DNA of 64,000 nt from Oreocharis arfaki (Eukaryota > Chordata > Aves > Passeriformes > Paramythiidae). The stretch is taken from assembly GCA_013398015.1 (NCBI GenBank), contig VZRR01012414.1:890150-954149 (forward strand), written 5' to 3'. This document shows positions 11,701-26,999 of the stretch, in pieces (the first letter of the stretch is position 1; the number at the start of each line of letters is the position of its first letter). The notes under the pieces were generated by a model. That model saw nothing but the letters and a program-made list of their open reading frames with translations. It had not been told where the DNA came from and ran no database searches. Position numbers and translations under genes: made by a program.

Positions 11701-14700
11701 AACAATCTCTTTCAATAGGTGTGAAGCTTCACTACAACACCCAAGTGCACTCACTGAGTTGCGAGTTCACCCTTACTTCATTTTCCTTTTAGTTTTAACC
11801 ATCAGGCCTACACTCAAGAGACACAATTTTCAGATTTCTAGAAACAATGATTTGGAATGACAGCAATAAAAAATATTTATGACTCGGCCAAAACTGGTAT
11901 TTCCTGGTCTTTTTTGAGAAGAAATGATGAAAGTCTAATGCTAATAGTATTTGCTGCAAATTTAAGAATGTCGAAGAAACTGGACAGGTTTTAGCTGCCA
12001 ATAGCTTTGTCTGGCACACATGGAGTCACATTTTGATTCCCAATTATGTTATCCTGGCAACTGTCTAGGGAAATAAAATGTAAAAATTGTGCAATATTTA
12101 TCTAGAATGCACTAAAATGGAGGAACATACTCAAAAATCCATGTGAAATTGACAGGATTTACTCTGTGTTTTCCATTATACAAAGGTTGTTTCATATATA
12201 CAAATAGCTAAAAAAAAAAATGCAAAATCTATCCATGCATTAAATTTCCTCAAACTATTGTGTTTTCTGGTTTCCTTCACATCAATTTTTTTCAGAGTCC
12301 TATCACTAAAACTGTTTATTGTATCTTACAGCTACTATAAATTCCTGACATATTTCTACAAAAAAAATCCTTTTTCTACTAATCTAATCTTTACTTGACA
12401 ATATGTTGTGGTTTTTTTTTTTTCCTAATATAGGACATAATATAAAACATTTGTGAAGTTTAAAATGCAGTTAAATATACAGGTAAATATTAATTCAGCA
12501 ATTCATCAAGGTATTAGACCATCTGCTCAGGACTAAAGAATTCCTTATCATTGACAATGATGGGAGAGAGTGTGGGCAGCACCTACTTGCTGTAATCCCG
12601 TTCAGGTAGACACATTTCCAGGTGTAGGAGAGAAGTCATCATAACATGCTCATTTAACAAACCAGATCTGCCGATCTAAATTGCTGTTTAAATACCTCAG
12701 ATTCATCTAGGTCAACAGCAATATACTCCACTTTCTAACTCAGAGTGAATGTGTTTTCCACTCTCCCTCTCGGAGCCAGACTGTGGGTAGCTAGGCATGG
12801 AGAAGTCAAGAGCCAGATCAGCAGTATCAAGAAGAAACATAATTCTAGCTAAGTGTTTGGCACTGAACTGGCTCCTGGATGCTGCTGCAGTACTATTTCT
12901 TTGTCTAAAGCATTCCTAAGTGGAGAATATTCCTGTTCACAGGACTGACCTGGAACCCAGTAGTGTCTGTGGTCATAAGGAGAGGCTCTCCCCTCTCCAA
13001 GGAGCTATCAGTCATGGCTTCTGTGCTTCCAGCTCCCTGTGGCATAATGTGGAGAGAGAAGCACATCTTCATTCAGAATAGAGATTAGGACATAAGATCA
13101 GGAGTTCAATATTTCTTGAAATGGATAGGCTGCTATTCCAGACACGTGGGGCTTATCTTGCCAGGCACTGAAGGAGGTCAGAAGTAGCAGTAGTAATTTA
13201 GTACCACACCCCATTGGGTGCACATTCACCCATTTCAGAAGGTTCTGCAAAATAAAGCTCAAGGAGACATGAACCAAACACTGAGTATTGGCTCTCTATA
13301 CTTGAGGTAGGCATCTGACTTAAAAAAGGTTGGACTGACTTTTCTTGTTGCCTGAACGGCATGAACTACATGTCTTCAGGAGCAGGAACATTTTTATCAT
13401 TCAACTCATAGGGTTCTTACGTGGCTGATTTTCTCCCTTTTTCTCCTGGCTGTTTCTCAGGAGTTAAACAGTATTTATATGACATGTAACCTGCACCTGC
13501 AACACTTCTGTGCTTACCATTTCATAGCTTAGCTAGCTAGAAATCCCATAACAATTATAAACTTTACTCAAAGATAATAATGGAGTCATCGTGCTTTCGC
13601 TGTAAATTGCTGGAGAATTTTAATCACAGATTAATGCTAATGTCTATGGCCATTCTATCATGTTTGTTTTGAGCAGAGAAGTATTTTAAAAGGCAATGAA
13701 TAGAACAACAGCAACAGGCCAAAATCCTCCAAGGCTCTAGCTAAAGTTTCAGATGTATGCTCTGAAACCGATTCCCTCTTCTGGTCCCTTAATTGTTGGA
13801 GCTATAAACTACATCATGGCTCCTTTATGGCTGATGAACCCAAATTTTCTGTCTTTGAAATATGTGGCTGATACTCATGTTGATCCCACCTTGGCTGGAA
13901 GTCAAGTTACAGGAAGAACACATTACACAGACATTTTGGCTCTGGACACACAGCTTAACTAACACTTACACCAGCTGTACAAAGCCAGGGCATGATAAAA
14001 TAGGAATAAGTCAGGAGAAAATGCCAATACAACAAGCATTGAAATCCACTGTAAAAGATAAAAGACTGTGATATTTAATTGTGACAGCAAAGAGAGAGTT
14101 CATAAGAAGAGCATATGCTACTTTACACTGTAGGCATAGCTACTGAGTAATTTTCCTTTGGCTATTGAGTGCCAAAAAATTTTCCCCATACTGCTAACAA
14201 ATAAAAATAGCTATCATCCTGGACACAAGCACATTCACCCTTTCCCTGTTAGGATAAAAATATTACACATTTGTCAAAGACTCTTTTCAAGTGTTCTTTG
14301 AAAACTGTGCACAAATTCACCTGAATCAAACCCACTAGGCTGGAAGCAGCTGCCTGACAGTTTGTCCCAGTGTTAGCTGATCATGAGCAGAGCTTCATGT
14401 GGTATATTTGTTCTGTAAGGAACTATGAGTTTCTGACTGGGTGGCCCAGGCATTACACTGTCAATAACTGAATTATAATTCTGGTCTAAAAAGATTTGTT
14501 TTTTCTGTGATAAAAAAAACTTGAAACAATAAAGTTTATTTATTTCATTGCTTGAGGCAGCCATACTCTTTACAAGAAAAACAACAGTTATTCTAGAAAT
14601 TATCATTACAATCTGCATCCTCATGGAGTTAAATTATTTTCATTTCTAATTCTTTGTAATGTTCAAAACAGAATAATTATTTGTATCTTCCACAAGTAGA

Positions 14701-17700
14701 AATGTATTGTATTATTTAATTTTCAATTATTAAGTCTTATCAGCTGGTTGAGATAGAAACAGTGAGAAATAGAGTTGTAGGTACTGAGACTCCTAATATA
14801 GAGAACAGCAGCACTCCCAAATTAATGCCACCAACAATAGATAGCTAATTTCCTTTAACTTCTATGATTCTCATTAAAAGTCATTGTAATAGTTGGCTTT
14901 TTAAAATCTAAGGGTTGCTTTGCAGTACACTTCCAATATCAATTATCTTAGTGTGACACTTCTGAAAAGCATAAATTCAGGGCTTCAATTATTTAATAAA
15001 AACAGGTGTTCACACACAAATGTGTTGTTAGAGCCAGAAAAGAAAATGAGACTGTCTGAGAGAATTGTATTGGATTTGTCTGATCTTCAGCTAAGGATGT
15101 TCTCATAAAATAAAACAAGAGAGAACTATCACAACCAATCATAAACCCCTAATTTTCTAGCAATTCCCTAGCTTACTTTTACTGTTGCATATAAATATAT
15201 GCATTTTAAGAGAAAGCAGAAACAAAAGTTATAGCAAGTGCTGGAAGCATTTAACTAAGGTGCTGGAAGAATAAAGAAAATTGATTATATAGAATAGAGC
15301 TAATGAACCTTGGCAGCAGTGTCCGAGTAATCCATTTTTTTTCTGCTTCACTTTTTCATTCCCCATTCAGTTCAGGGCTACTAGTAAAAAAACCTGTAAG
15401 TCTAGTAATTTTATAGTGCCCAAGTTCTCAACAAGGAATGAAAAATCATCTTTGGTACCTAAAAGTCTTCTGTGAGTTTCTTTCCTTCTGTTCCAGTGAT
15501 ATCCAGCCTGCTTCTGTATTCATCTTCTGGTCTAAGCAGGAAAATCATTTGCTTCCTAGTTGTACAGGAGATGACTATTCTGTCATGACAAGGCTATTTT
15601 CAGTGCTGGTTAATTAGCAAGCACATGGTCACAGAGCTGTCCATCTTGCCCTTTACCACATTAACCTGGCATTTGTATGCAGCACACGCGGCAGACTTAA
15701 TATTAGGACAAGTCTTGCAGTGGTAATCAAGTTCTTACACTTGATTTTTTTTTAATGGTAATAATTAATTTCTGAAGTTCCACCTATCTATCCATTAAGT
15801 GATGAAGTGTCAGGGCACAGAGGGGAGTAATCTTTTATGTTGTCTATGCATACTATAACTCTTAATTCAGAAGGGGGAAAAGTGTAAATACAGTCAATTA
15901 TTCTCATGTGCATTAGTGTTTCTTCTACGTCCCCTATGATCTGTGCTGTTAGGTCAGTATAATAGAAAGCAGCTTTTCAATTTATACTCTGAACAGCAAA
16001 ATTGGTGACTGAGAAGTCTACACCACCAGCCTTTGCACAGAGGAGTCCTAGAGTATACAAAGTGTCAAAATATTGCAAGAAGCTATAAAAAATGCAGAGG
16101 TCTGAGTGTCTATCCTAAAATGATTCTAGGACACTATTCATCACACTTGCTCTCACTCTTACATAAAATCTGTGCAAATTCTGTCATAGTGTATATTAAT
16201 CAAAATCCTGTTTTTTGGTCAATAAATGGTAGTAAAAACATCCAAAACACTGCTTAAAAAATCAAATATTGTGCTACTTCTTTTGAGACAGTGAGCTTCA
16301 TAAATTTACTAATGTGATTAATATGATGACTATTGCAGACAAAATAGTGTACAATGAATTCTACATATATTTGTGAACTTTCTGAATACCAGTAAGTTTC
16401 CTTTTATCCTTTAGAGAAATATTACCACATTTTATCAAATAACTGTAAGATATTTCATACACATATGTAAAATTAGACTTTCAAGAAACAATTTTCATTT
16501 TAAAATGTCTCAAGACAGAAGGTTTATGCTAACTACTTTTCCTTCCCTGTCATCCCTCAAATAAATTTTGAGTGGGACAATTGTAGGTAGATTTAGCAAA
16601 TGGGTAAAGGCTCAAAGAGAATTTGACTTTCTAAAAGATGCTACAAATTTGAAAACTAGAACACAGGGAGGTAGACAGATAACTCTGGACACAGCTACAT
16701 CCTGAGATACAATTTCCTGGGAAGGTAGGCGGAATGTAACAGCTACACACCCCATCTGAAGGCAGCTGGGCCAGGCAATCTGGACATATCTGGTTGCAGA
16801 CTAATGACAAAATGCTTTATCTGCAGGGGTGTCACAGACAGATTCAGGAAGGAACAGATGTTATTTCCATGGAAGACAGATCTGAGAGATTAAAGGACAA
16901 AAGTCAGTAGGAAACCAGGCACTCTCATTAGCTCTACAGATGATAGAACAACTAGTAAGAACACTCACACATATTCAGTAGCATGCTTAAGTTGTGCCAC
17001 CTTCCTAGGTGTCTGAGTAGAAACCTCTTAATGGCCTGTCATAAGTGATGTGTGTACACTGACAGACAGTCTTCATTAAGAAGACAGCATCTTCTTCTTG
17101 TGTGGCTGCCATAGAAGAAGGATGCATGGTGTTCCCTCGAACTGAGGGGTATTCCTAACAGCTCTCATTTGAAGACCACATCCGGCAACAGAAAAGACTC
17201 AAAGAAGCACAGGGGGCTTTGCTGTCCCTTGCAAGATTTACCAAACGACAATACCCATAGTCCTGTTACCTATAACTACTGACTCCATGGTGCAGACCTT
17301 ACTAAAGGAATGATGACTGGTCACCAAATTTAATTTCTCTCCAAGGCACAAATGTGAAGATCTCCAGCTCTTAAAATTGCACAAAATACTGAAACCTCTT
17401 CACTGGGGACTGTCTGCCATGGATAACTCCTGCTTCACATTTAGATACACTGAGAGTCACAATACAGAGAACTGCTGCGCTCGCAGATCACTGCGACAAA
17501 CAATAAACAGCTAGTTTCCTTCAGGCATGTCATAAGGACATGCTTGCCATGGGACAGGTGGGCAGCCCTTTTCAATAAATTCTCCATGTTCCTAAAAGAG
17601 AAAGAATACTTGCATAATGATAGGTAAAGCCAACTTTTTATCTGGGAACCAAAAATATTTAGAATTGCTTTCTTTCTTTTCTAGACTTCAAGACTAACTA

Positions 17701-17878
17701 TGTTTGCTTATGTTTATATTTGCAAGGCTTTCCTAGGCACTAAGGTTTCCTTTTACAAAGGACACCAAAGTCAATAGCATTAGTAGGTAGACAGCAATAG
17801 AATCAGTCAAATTATAGGTACAACGGACATGCTGTCCCTTTCCAGTATAAATTTGATATAAACTGTTGAAAAATACTA

Positions 17879-17894
17879 GTGTGTGTGTGTGTGT
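17879..17894. repeat. (GT)8 microsatellite
   Basis: Eight perfect GT units followed by TATA and a T-rich tract to about 17919. Confidence 0.95.
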
Positions 17895-20350
17895 ATATTT
17901 TTTTTTTCTTTTTCTTTCCAATGTAACTGTTTTAGGAACATCAAAATGATTGGTATACCATATTATTGTATTTAACAATGTCCTGACTTCCTAACAGCTG
18001 ATGTAATTTCCTGTTCTCAGTGGGAAATTTTAATTATTGAGAGCAGCTGTACTACTTTAGTATAATGAAGGACGATTTCAAGCTTGTAGAAGTCGTTCTA
18101 GATCTTCTGACCAATATTCTGAACAAAAACAAAAGCGTTTTTCTCTCAAACCTTTCCCTGACACTTTTTTAGTCTCCTACAGACTCTGAACTGAATTTAC
18201 TACTGGGCTTCAAGAATAAGTTTTGTTGCCTGTGTTGAGAAAAGTGACTGATCTTACATGAGGCCTTAACCTGCTTTTTCATCATTTTCTAAAAGTTTCC
18301 AAAAGTCTTCTGGCTTCGGGGAAGATTGGCCAGCTTTTCTAATTACAATTGTATGAAAAAAAGACTGAGGCAGGCATTGGTAGGAATTTCTCAATCTTAC
18401 ATCAATTATTGTCCATTTAAGAGACAAGCAGCAGTTGCCAGTTTAATCGTTTTATGAGACTCCATTTATCATTCATGTTAAAATGGCCCTGGGTAGGTTC
18501 TTTTTATCCATTATAAATCAAAATAAATAATGAATAATGATAAGTAATTGCAACTAATGAATCAGACATGGCATTCCTTATTCCCACTACATCAACCCCA
18601 CACATGTGCACTGCCTAGAAGAAGCAGAACTATTTTCACAGATAGCAAAAAATAGCAAAGAAGGCAATGCTGCTACTTCAAAGAGATTTTGCAGCGATAC
18701 AGTGTTTGGCACATGAGAACAACTTGGAATTAATGTGAATGCTTTAAAAACAAAGGAAGAGAAAAGTTCTTATTTTCTTGTTGCAGAGCTCTGAGGTAGA
18801 CTTTTATCACAAGTGAATACTTTTTTACATAGTTATTAGTAGTGTGTGGGCTACAACATGAGAAATAGTACTCAGGTCTACACTGCTTCATATTTTTCAC
18901 ACCATTTATAAAATCCCTTAGTTCTATAAAAATAGATTTGTGGATCCTTGCCAGATATGCTTAAATACATGTCATGCTTACAAAAGCAGTCCTGTAATAA
19001 ATTAACACTTTTTCCATTGACAGTTTTGGCTAATATATATCCCATATGGTGGTGAATGAAGTTTAAAAACTATGAAGCACTCTCACTGTTGGGAGTAGCA
19101 AAGGAATTCTCATGATAGAAAGACAAGAAGATAAAAATAAGTAGTTGAAACGCAAGTGCTTTTCATTGCTTTATACAACTTCTAGGTCACCCAAAATACA
19201 GTATGCACATAAAGCTTGAATTAAAGAAGCATAGGAACATTAGAGAAGCATTATACTCATCTTCCTTAATGCATAGTATCCGAAGATATTTGATACAGTA
19301 GGAATCTAGACAATAAACATAGGAATTCTGCATGCAATGTAAATATATAATTAAAAGCTCAAGAAAAAGTTTCAATTTATTTAATCTGAAGCTCACTTCT
19401 TTTTGTCAAAAACTTGAGAAATAATGACTAACTTTAGAAAAAAGTATTCTGAGATGAGAAACAGGAATAGCTTGTTCAAGTGATCTAGAGCAGTTTTTAT
19501 ATTTTCATTTTTTCAATTCCTGTTAAACCAATTTGCTAAATTAAATACAAATTGCTTACCTCAATGAAAGAGAGCACCATGCCTCAATAGAAAGTGGTTT
19601 ACCAGAAATGTACTTCTCCTATAAAGTATGTTGAAAGGAGCTTTATGAAGGTATTCATGCTGATCTTGGAGGAACAGCTGAATGGTAAGAACGTCTCTGT
19701 TATAGCCTTAGTCATAATGGAGTACTATTGTGAGAGGAAAATATAAATTCATTATTTTGATGTTGTTAAGTAACACAGGAAAATAACTGATGTTTGATTT
19801 GAAAGAAAACAAACAGAAATAAGAATAGAAATAAGAGCAAATAAGAAATATTTGAATGTTACTTTTAATAGAAACTGGTAGGCAGATTTTTTCCTACATT
19901 TCACACATGATTTATCAGAGACCCTTTCCAAAACAGTGAAGAGCTATCTAGCAAGGAACAAAAGGCTTTCTTGAACAAAGCCAATTGCATCCTTCAAATA
20001 TCTACTGGTTTTGCAACGATCATTTTCCCAGGGCACTGCATTGATCATTGCTGGCTTGATCACTATATAGGCCATTCAAGCATAAACTGTATTTGGCTTG
20101 TCTTCATTCAATTGTCAAAGCACTATATATACGATTCCTTTCCTATACATTGTTTTTATTTGTCACAGTTTCCACCCCTGATCAAATTATGGCACTGGTA
20201 TCGCTACTAGCTGTATTTTCAAACACAGAAATTCTTCAAAATTGTCTCTAATGTCTAATAGGAGTTCACTGTAAGCATCCACAAAGACTCCTCTTTAACC
20301 TTGTTTAAGCTCCTCCTTGAAACTTGATGGTGCCAGACAGTGATTAAGTT

Positions 20351-20373
20351 GCTGGCGGGCTGGTAACGCCAGC
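20351..20373. repeat. GC-rich 7-bp inverted repeat (hairpin)
   Basis: GCTGGCG at 20351-20357 is the exact reverse complement of CGCCAGC at 20367-20373, with a 9-base loop. It stands out in otherwise AT-rich DNA. No RNA-gene context was recognised. Confidence 0.7.
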
Positions 20374-21601
20374 CCTCCATCTCAGCAGGTCCACTTCATT
20401 GTTTCAACACCCTTGCCCACTGTCTGCAGCAACCAGCCATCTCTTGTCTTACAAACCTATCTGAGCAAGAGTGACATTTTCATTCCATGCTTGTATACTA
20501 CCTGCTGCAAAAGGATTCTGATGCATGAGTGAGAATGCAGGTTTGACAAAATACAGAACATTCATTAAAAATACGCATAAATAAAAAGTGATGTTTTGAG
20601 TTAAGCCTCTGTTTTCTAATGAAAGCAAAATGTTCAGCACTGCACAGGGAATGAAAGCAAGTCTTGCTGTAAAATGTTACTGTTCTCTGGGGGCTGTGGG
20701 CTTTGCATAAAGCTGTGCTTACACTCTGTATAAAAGTGGGAAGAAGAAAGGAATTTTCCTCAGGTAGGGTTTACAGAACTCACTATCAGCAAGCCCACAG
20801 AAAATGCAGAGGACTTAACCAATGGTACATCAATATCCTTTCCTTGTCTCAAGAGTTGCTAACCAGGAGCCACAAGAGCCCTCTGGCACCAAATTGAATG
20901 TGTTCACCCCATTGCCACTGTGGCAAGGAATTTCCTTTGTACAGGACGGAAAAACTACCATGGCCATTCTGAATAGAGAAACACTAAGTCTGCATGAGGA
21001 TCTGTCCTTCAAAATCAAAATAAAAACAAAATATTTGTCTATCCTGATTCATCAAAAGAAGTGACTTAGAAGGCAATGTGAAAAAATCCCTTTGTAACAG
21101 GTTGGGATCCCTGCAAGACAGGGATGTTGCAAATATTTTGTTTGCAGGCTCTGCTCTCATAAGTCAGTATTAATAACCACAAGTGATAGAATGGAAAGAA
21201 TATGCCCAAAATAATCCATTTATACTGGTTAGAAAAATAGACAGAAGAGTCTTTCATTGTCCCAGGATGAAGAAATATTTCGCAACAGGAATGCAATTAT
21301 TGAAGCGTAACAAACAAAAGGCATGCATCTGAAATGACATCTGTATTTATAGGACAGAAGCCAGAGTTTCAAATTCTCAGATTATACATATGAATTACTT
21401 AATTATTATATTTACAAGAAATTATCTGAATATATTTTCTTTTTTGGTCTGTAATAGGAAACAGCAGAGGTGCCTTTGTAAAATGAGGTCTGAACTATTA
21501 AACCAGGGAACTTGACATGCAATGCAAAACACAGGAGCTGAGATTCTAATTCTTCTTCATCATGATAACTTGCAAGTGGTTTTCCAAACCAAGAAGTCTG
21601 C

Positions 21602-21680
21602 CAGCAAAAAAAACCAAACAAAAAAAACCCACAAAAAACCAGAAAACAAAAATCAAAACAAACAAAAAAACCAAACCATT
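21602..21680. repeat. A/C-rich low-complexity tract
   Basis: The run is made of AAAC, AAAACC and similar units. The Lys/Thr/Asn-rich frame across it is an artefact of this composition. Confidence 0.85.
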
Positions 21681-24600
21681 TTATAGTCTCCTCTCAAGTA
21701 TTACACACCAAAAATACATGACACAAACAATTTTTTGGTCAGCTATAAAAAGATTTTAAAAGCAGCAATTTTACATACCCAACAGATAAAACCAGTTATT
21801 TATCACAATCCAATGAATGCCTTAAATGGCAGTGGCTTGTTATATGGAAGTACGTAAAAGAGGCACATTCACTGTTTCAGCCGGCAAAAGTTCACGATAA
21901 ATACCTCAGGTCAGCTTTGCATTTACTCTCTGTTTATCAATTCAAACAATGAAAAAACAATTAATTACTAACATTTATTTTTACTTTTTAGTACATGGGT
22001 CCCTCAAGACTGTGACTACTGTCCATGCAAGTATTGGCATTGACTTAGAGAAAATATTAAAGTAAAAATCAAAGTTTTGAGCGGTTATTGATTGTTCATG
22101 AGTCTACATCATTATTGGTGCTGACAATTAGATATATTTCTTATGTATTCTTACCTAATTTATGAAGCTATTCAATAATCCTGCATTAAACTACCAAAAT
22201 ATATGGACATACAAAAAAAAATACATATAACTTCTTTGCCCTCATTTTTTAATGATAGTTCTGGAAAGAAGAATCCAACAATTCAATAGTGTTAAATTAT
22301 TTAAAATAATAATTCTTCAGGACATCATTATCAATCTTAATAAAGCCTTTACTACACAGATGAATCTTTTTTATGGAGCATCTATGTACGTAACTGTCAT
22401 TGCTGTAATGATAGAGCCTCACCTAGGAAAAAAAACCCCAAAAATATGCAAGATAGAACAGATAGAACAGATCAGTCCTTCTTCTCTTTAAAGGCTTGAA
22501 TTGTGCCTTGTAGCAAAATTGCTGAAGAGGAAACAACGTATTAAATGTCAAATTGACCTGGGACAGATAATATTACTGGATTTTAGCCATCAAATATTTC
22601 CTTTTATCTTAATTGGCTATTAGTCTCTATGAACACAAAATACTCAGGAGAAAATAAAGCTTTTATCTTTGTTTTCCTCTCGCAGATTTGTCCATAAAGA
22701 GTGCACAAAGCCCAGTAAACCTTCACACAACGTACACCAGGTTCTTTGTGGAGTAGACTTTGAGGATTTATTCCTCTTCTGAACACAAAGGATCAGAATA
22801 CAAAGAGCAGCAAGGCTAGCTAAAACAATTGCTTGTGCTACCCATATGAACTGCATATTTTCACTTCCAAGTCATTATCTTTTATAACTAGCAGTTAGTG
22901 CAAGTAAAGAAGCTCAAACCAAATGATGGTTATAGCATCTAATCAGATGCCCAGATGGTTAGTAAACAATATAAAACTGTAATTAAACAGGGCCTAGCAA
23001 TGAATGTGTCCATTTCAGGCTTTTTGTAAAATCACTCTAGAAATTGATACCAGCTACAGTTAATAACTACCCAGGGAAAGTTAAAGTCGATGGAAATTTT
23101 TACTTTAAACTGAATAAAGAATGTATGAACTCCTGTTTACTCAGCATCTATGTCTTGCAAATTTAATAATGAGGAGGGCTTGAACCACTGCTGTGTTCTT
23201 CAAGTTTTACATTGCTGTCGCTGCATAAAATTACACCCTTGTAAAACTAGAAACTATTAGGCTTCTAGCGTTTGAATTTCTCTAACAAACAGTATGAGGT
23301 TATGCATTTTAGAGGAGCTTTGGAGCTTCTCTAATACAGAATCAAGTAAAAGCTCAACCAGAACATTTAAACTAGTACACCAGCATGCTCTGACAGACAG
23401 AAAAGAAAAAGATGGAATAGAAATTGTACAATGCTGCTAGCGGAAGGCTTCACCGATACGGCAAAATGTCTAAAGGCTCTGACCAATAAGAGTTGAACAC
23501 AGTAAGAGATTGACATCTTGTCCCAACATTTTAAATAAACTAACAGAAGTAATTTCAATTTAAAAATTCTTATTTTTCAAAAAGAAAGAATAATAGAATC
23601 ACTCTTACTGTCTTAATTTAAGTTGCTGCTAGTTGGTTGATACTTTTGGATCAACTCAAGCAAAATCAAAGAAAAACCTTTAATTTTCTGACATTTATAA
23701 ACTACTCTATCATATTATCTGGTATTTTTAATTTAAAGCCATAAAGAGCTCATTTCTTCTCTTTAATTTTTAAATAATAGTTTTGCTTGTGAAAGAATAC
23801 ATTATAACTGCAAATGTGCCTATTTGAATAATTACAGATACTGTATTCCATTGTTTACTTACAACAGAGATGAATGCAGGCCGCATAAAAACAGGCACTG
23901 AACAACACCCAGCACCTTCCCTCGCTTAGTTTTAACAAAGCTTATCTCCTCTGACATTTCTTACCAGGTCAAAATCAACCTGACATAAACTCCAGCATAT
24001 ACTTTTTTGGGCAAGTAAAGACTGGGTTCTGTATCATTTCTGTCTTGGTTTTGAAACATGTTTCCTTTTGAACCTCTTAGAGAATATTTAATTCTGTCAA
24101 AATAATATTAACTTTTTCATTATACTTTTGAATATTAGAAAAGAGTTCTAAGGAAGATTTGGCTGAATGGAAATGGTGATATTAAATGCAGCATATTAGA
24201 AAAAAATGTAATGAAACTAATGTCTGCTACTTTCATACTGCTTTTTGGATTAGATTTTATGGTCTTTGCATGCTAGTTAGTCCTGACAGTGTATCATTCA
24301 ATATAATCTCTATTCTCTAAGGTACTTACCCATATACCAGGTCTCTCTGAAATCAGCTACTTGTGCCTGCAAACTAGGCTTGTTCTTAACTACTTGCTGA
24401 GGAGCAGTCTCGTTTACTTTTCATTAAAGCTGATGGAAGGACCCCCACTCAATTCTGACAGACATTATCAAAATTTTAAACCCCACATCATATTGTGAAT
24501 TAAGCATGGGTAGATATCTGTATCCCATTCTTATGGGTCAGCCATAATATTATGGCATTGCACCTTCAGCTATTGCTCACACATTGGAGAGCTTGCAGGG

Positions 24601-25653
24601 CAGTTTCATTTTGTCCCTAACCTGTCCCTTCTCCTTCTCCCATCACCCTCTGCCATGGCCCTACAGCTGGTGATCTGATTACGCCAGTGGAAGGTATCAA
24701 CTGGCTACAATCACCTTGGTATTAAAGGTGCTGATCTAAAGCACTTCGATACTTAAATTTATTCCTTTATCCACCCAAATGAATTGCTAAAGACAGCATT
24801 AGCTGTCTCTTCGGCCTTTGTGAAAGTTAAGGAAAATTGGAGGCTTACCGGTGAGCAATCAGGAAGAGCCAGTAGGGTGATGGAGGATGTACCCACAGTA
24901 GACCAGTAACAAGTCCTAAGGGTTCAGCAGAACTCCTGCCCAGGCTCAATGGAATTCAATAAATGTACTTTCCATTTTATCATTCCTCCCTAAAGAAAAG
25001 CTCTGCAATATAATTAAAGTACTTTGGAGACTTTAGGACCTATTATTTTAAATAAAAGGAAGTTACAAGATCCTATCACATCACCAATACTATGACAACA
25101 TTCTCCATTGCAATGTTAATTTCAGATTAAAACTACTGAAATAACTTGTATCTTTCCTTTAAGAACTACCGTTTTGTCAGAAAAAAGCAAGACTGAGGTG
25201 TTTAATTTGCTTTGTGTCTCACCGTAGCAGGAAGCATTATGTCATTCACCTCTTTTCAAATACAGGAACTAGGGGGTATCAAATGAAACCTAGGACGTAG
25301 CAAGCCAAGGGAAATTCTGATTAAATGTGCCATTAGGCCATGGAAATTCTTCTTCAGAAGTATATAGATGATAAATAGTTAGATTAATATAAAGGGAGAG
25401 CGCACAAGCTAAAGGAAAAAGAATTTTCAGATCTAATAAATAGAAAGGTATCCCCTTAAACATAATGGCCGAGTCTTGTCTGAAGAACTGTTTTGACTCG
25501 CTTATTCTGGCTCTATATCCATTTACATTTGATAACCGCGAAAGGCTAGAGTCTAATAAGTTAACATACGTCTTTTTTGATCTTGATTCCATAAAAGTGA
25601 TCATAAAAGCTGACACTCAACTGAATTCAGGAAGGCAGGGTAAACCTCCAAAT

Positions 25654-25693
25654 GTTATATGTTATATCTAGTTATATAGCTATATAGTTATAT
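25654..25693. repeat. GTTATAT cluster with 14-bp palindrome
   Basis: GTTATAT occurs at 25654, 25661, 25671 and 25687. The sequence between the last two copies includes the perfect 14-bp palindrome TATATAGCTATATA at 25673-25686. This is an AT-rich, potentially cruciform-forming microsatellite-like site. Confidence 0.8.
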
Positions 25694-26999
25694 CTGAGCA
25701 TGAACAAAGTTGAGACCTTATTTTCCCGAGTACAGAAGTAACATGAAAAATTATTACTATAAGGGGCCACAGACCACCACAGTTTCTGCTCCTATGTAGC
25801 AGCCCACATGAACAGCAGCAGAACTCACTGAGCAAAGTGCAACAAGTTTGTAAATCTTTGATTTCAAATTCTGAAATGGTAAACAACACTAAAGAAACAA
25901 GGGATGATAAAAACTATTAATTAAGCACACTTCAAATATTTCTGACTGCTCTTCAGTCTCTCATCAATAGATTGGCTAATTAATCATAAGTATCTTAAAT
26001 GCTTCACTATGTTTTTGAGTGTTTTGGTTGTCTTGATATTTCAGGTGAACAATATTTTTATTTTCCCAGCCGAATTTTAAAGAAAAAGAAGTGCTAAAAC
26101 AACCATGTTTAAAAAATGACCTTTTCATTTATGAAACATTTGAGAGCCTCTTTTTGAATTCAAAATTAACTTGAGTCAAAGAAGATTCAAAAATAAGAAG
26201 GACTATATAGTCAAGCCAATCATTTTATTGTATATTGAGTTGTATTTCCTTTGGCTGTTAAACATTTTCTTGCTTTCTGTATTGCTTCTTGTCTCTATTC
26301 TCAGTTATCTGCATCACTGATATAGAGCAAGTGAACTAGAGCAGAACTCCATCTTTGATAGGAGGCACGGCAAGAATTTATAGGAATGCCTGTATGTGTC
26401 TTGAAGCTCAAGTTACAGCGTCTGAAAAGTGCTTTAACACAGCCAGGCCTAATGCCATTAAAAAATGCTACATTCAAAATACTGCACAGTGTACTTTTAT
26501 TAAAAAGTTGTAACAGTGGTTAACTCCAGTAGCCTGTCTCAAACAGAGAGCATAACAAGATGCCTTAGGGAAAGTAATGAACAGCTATAGAATAATCTGT
26601 CTGTTGGGAATGTTTCTTCTTAGCTCTTAAGCCTGAAAATCATATTGCTTGCAAAATCTTTATTTGATATAATACAAAGTCAAAAAAAGCATGCAAATGT
26701 CTAATTCATTTAAAAAGTGTATTAAGATCTTGGCTTCAATTCTACTCTGCCCGGGAAAATGAGATTTACACATAGTTTGTGCTTACAAAATTTGTATTTT
26801 AGAAAAGTACATTTTTGTTCTTTATTTTCTTTCAGTTATCCATTCTTTTTATACCATAACAAATTTAAGTATGAGAGAGTACTTTATCTTCCCTACGCGT
26901 ATCTACATTATATCACTTCTTCTCTTTAATTCCTTTCTAAATTAAAATAATATGTTGAGTCTTTGTATGGAGGTCTTTATACTCAGCCTCCCTCCAAAA

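Larger units (their letters stand above)
11000..26999. other. 16 kb AT-rich non-coding stretch, no gene or transposon recognised
   Basis: No open frame here looks like a protein and no CR1 or LTR motif was recognised. Minor content: a (GT)8 microsatellite at 17879-17894, a small GC-rich hairpin at 20351-20373, an A/C-rich tract at 21602-21680, 2.4 copies of a 9-base AGATAGAAC unit at 22451-22472, and the GTTATAT cluster at 25654-25693. The segment at 13560-13690 contains homeodomain-like core motifs and may be a conserved non-coding element, which only cross-species alignment can decide. Confidence 0.6.
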
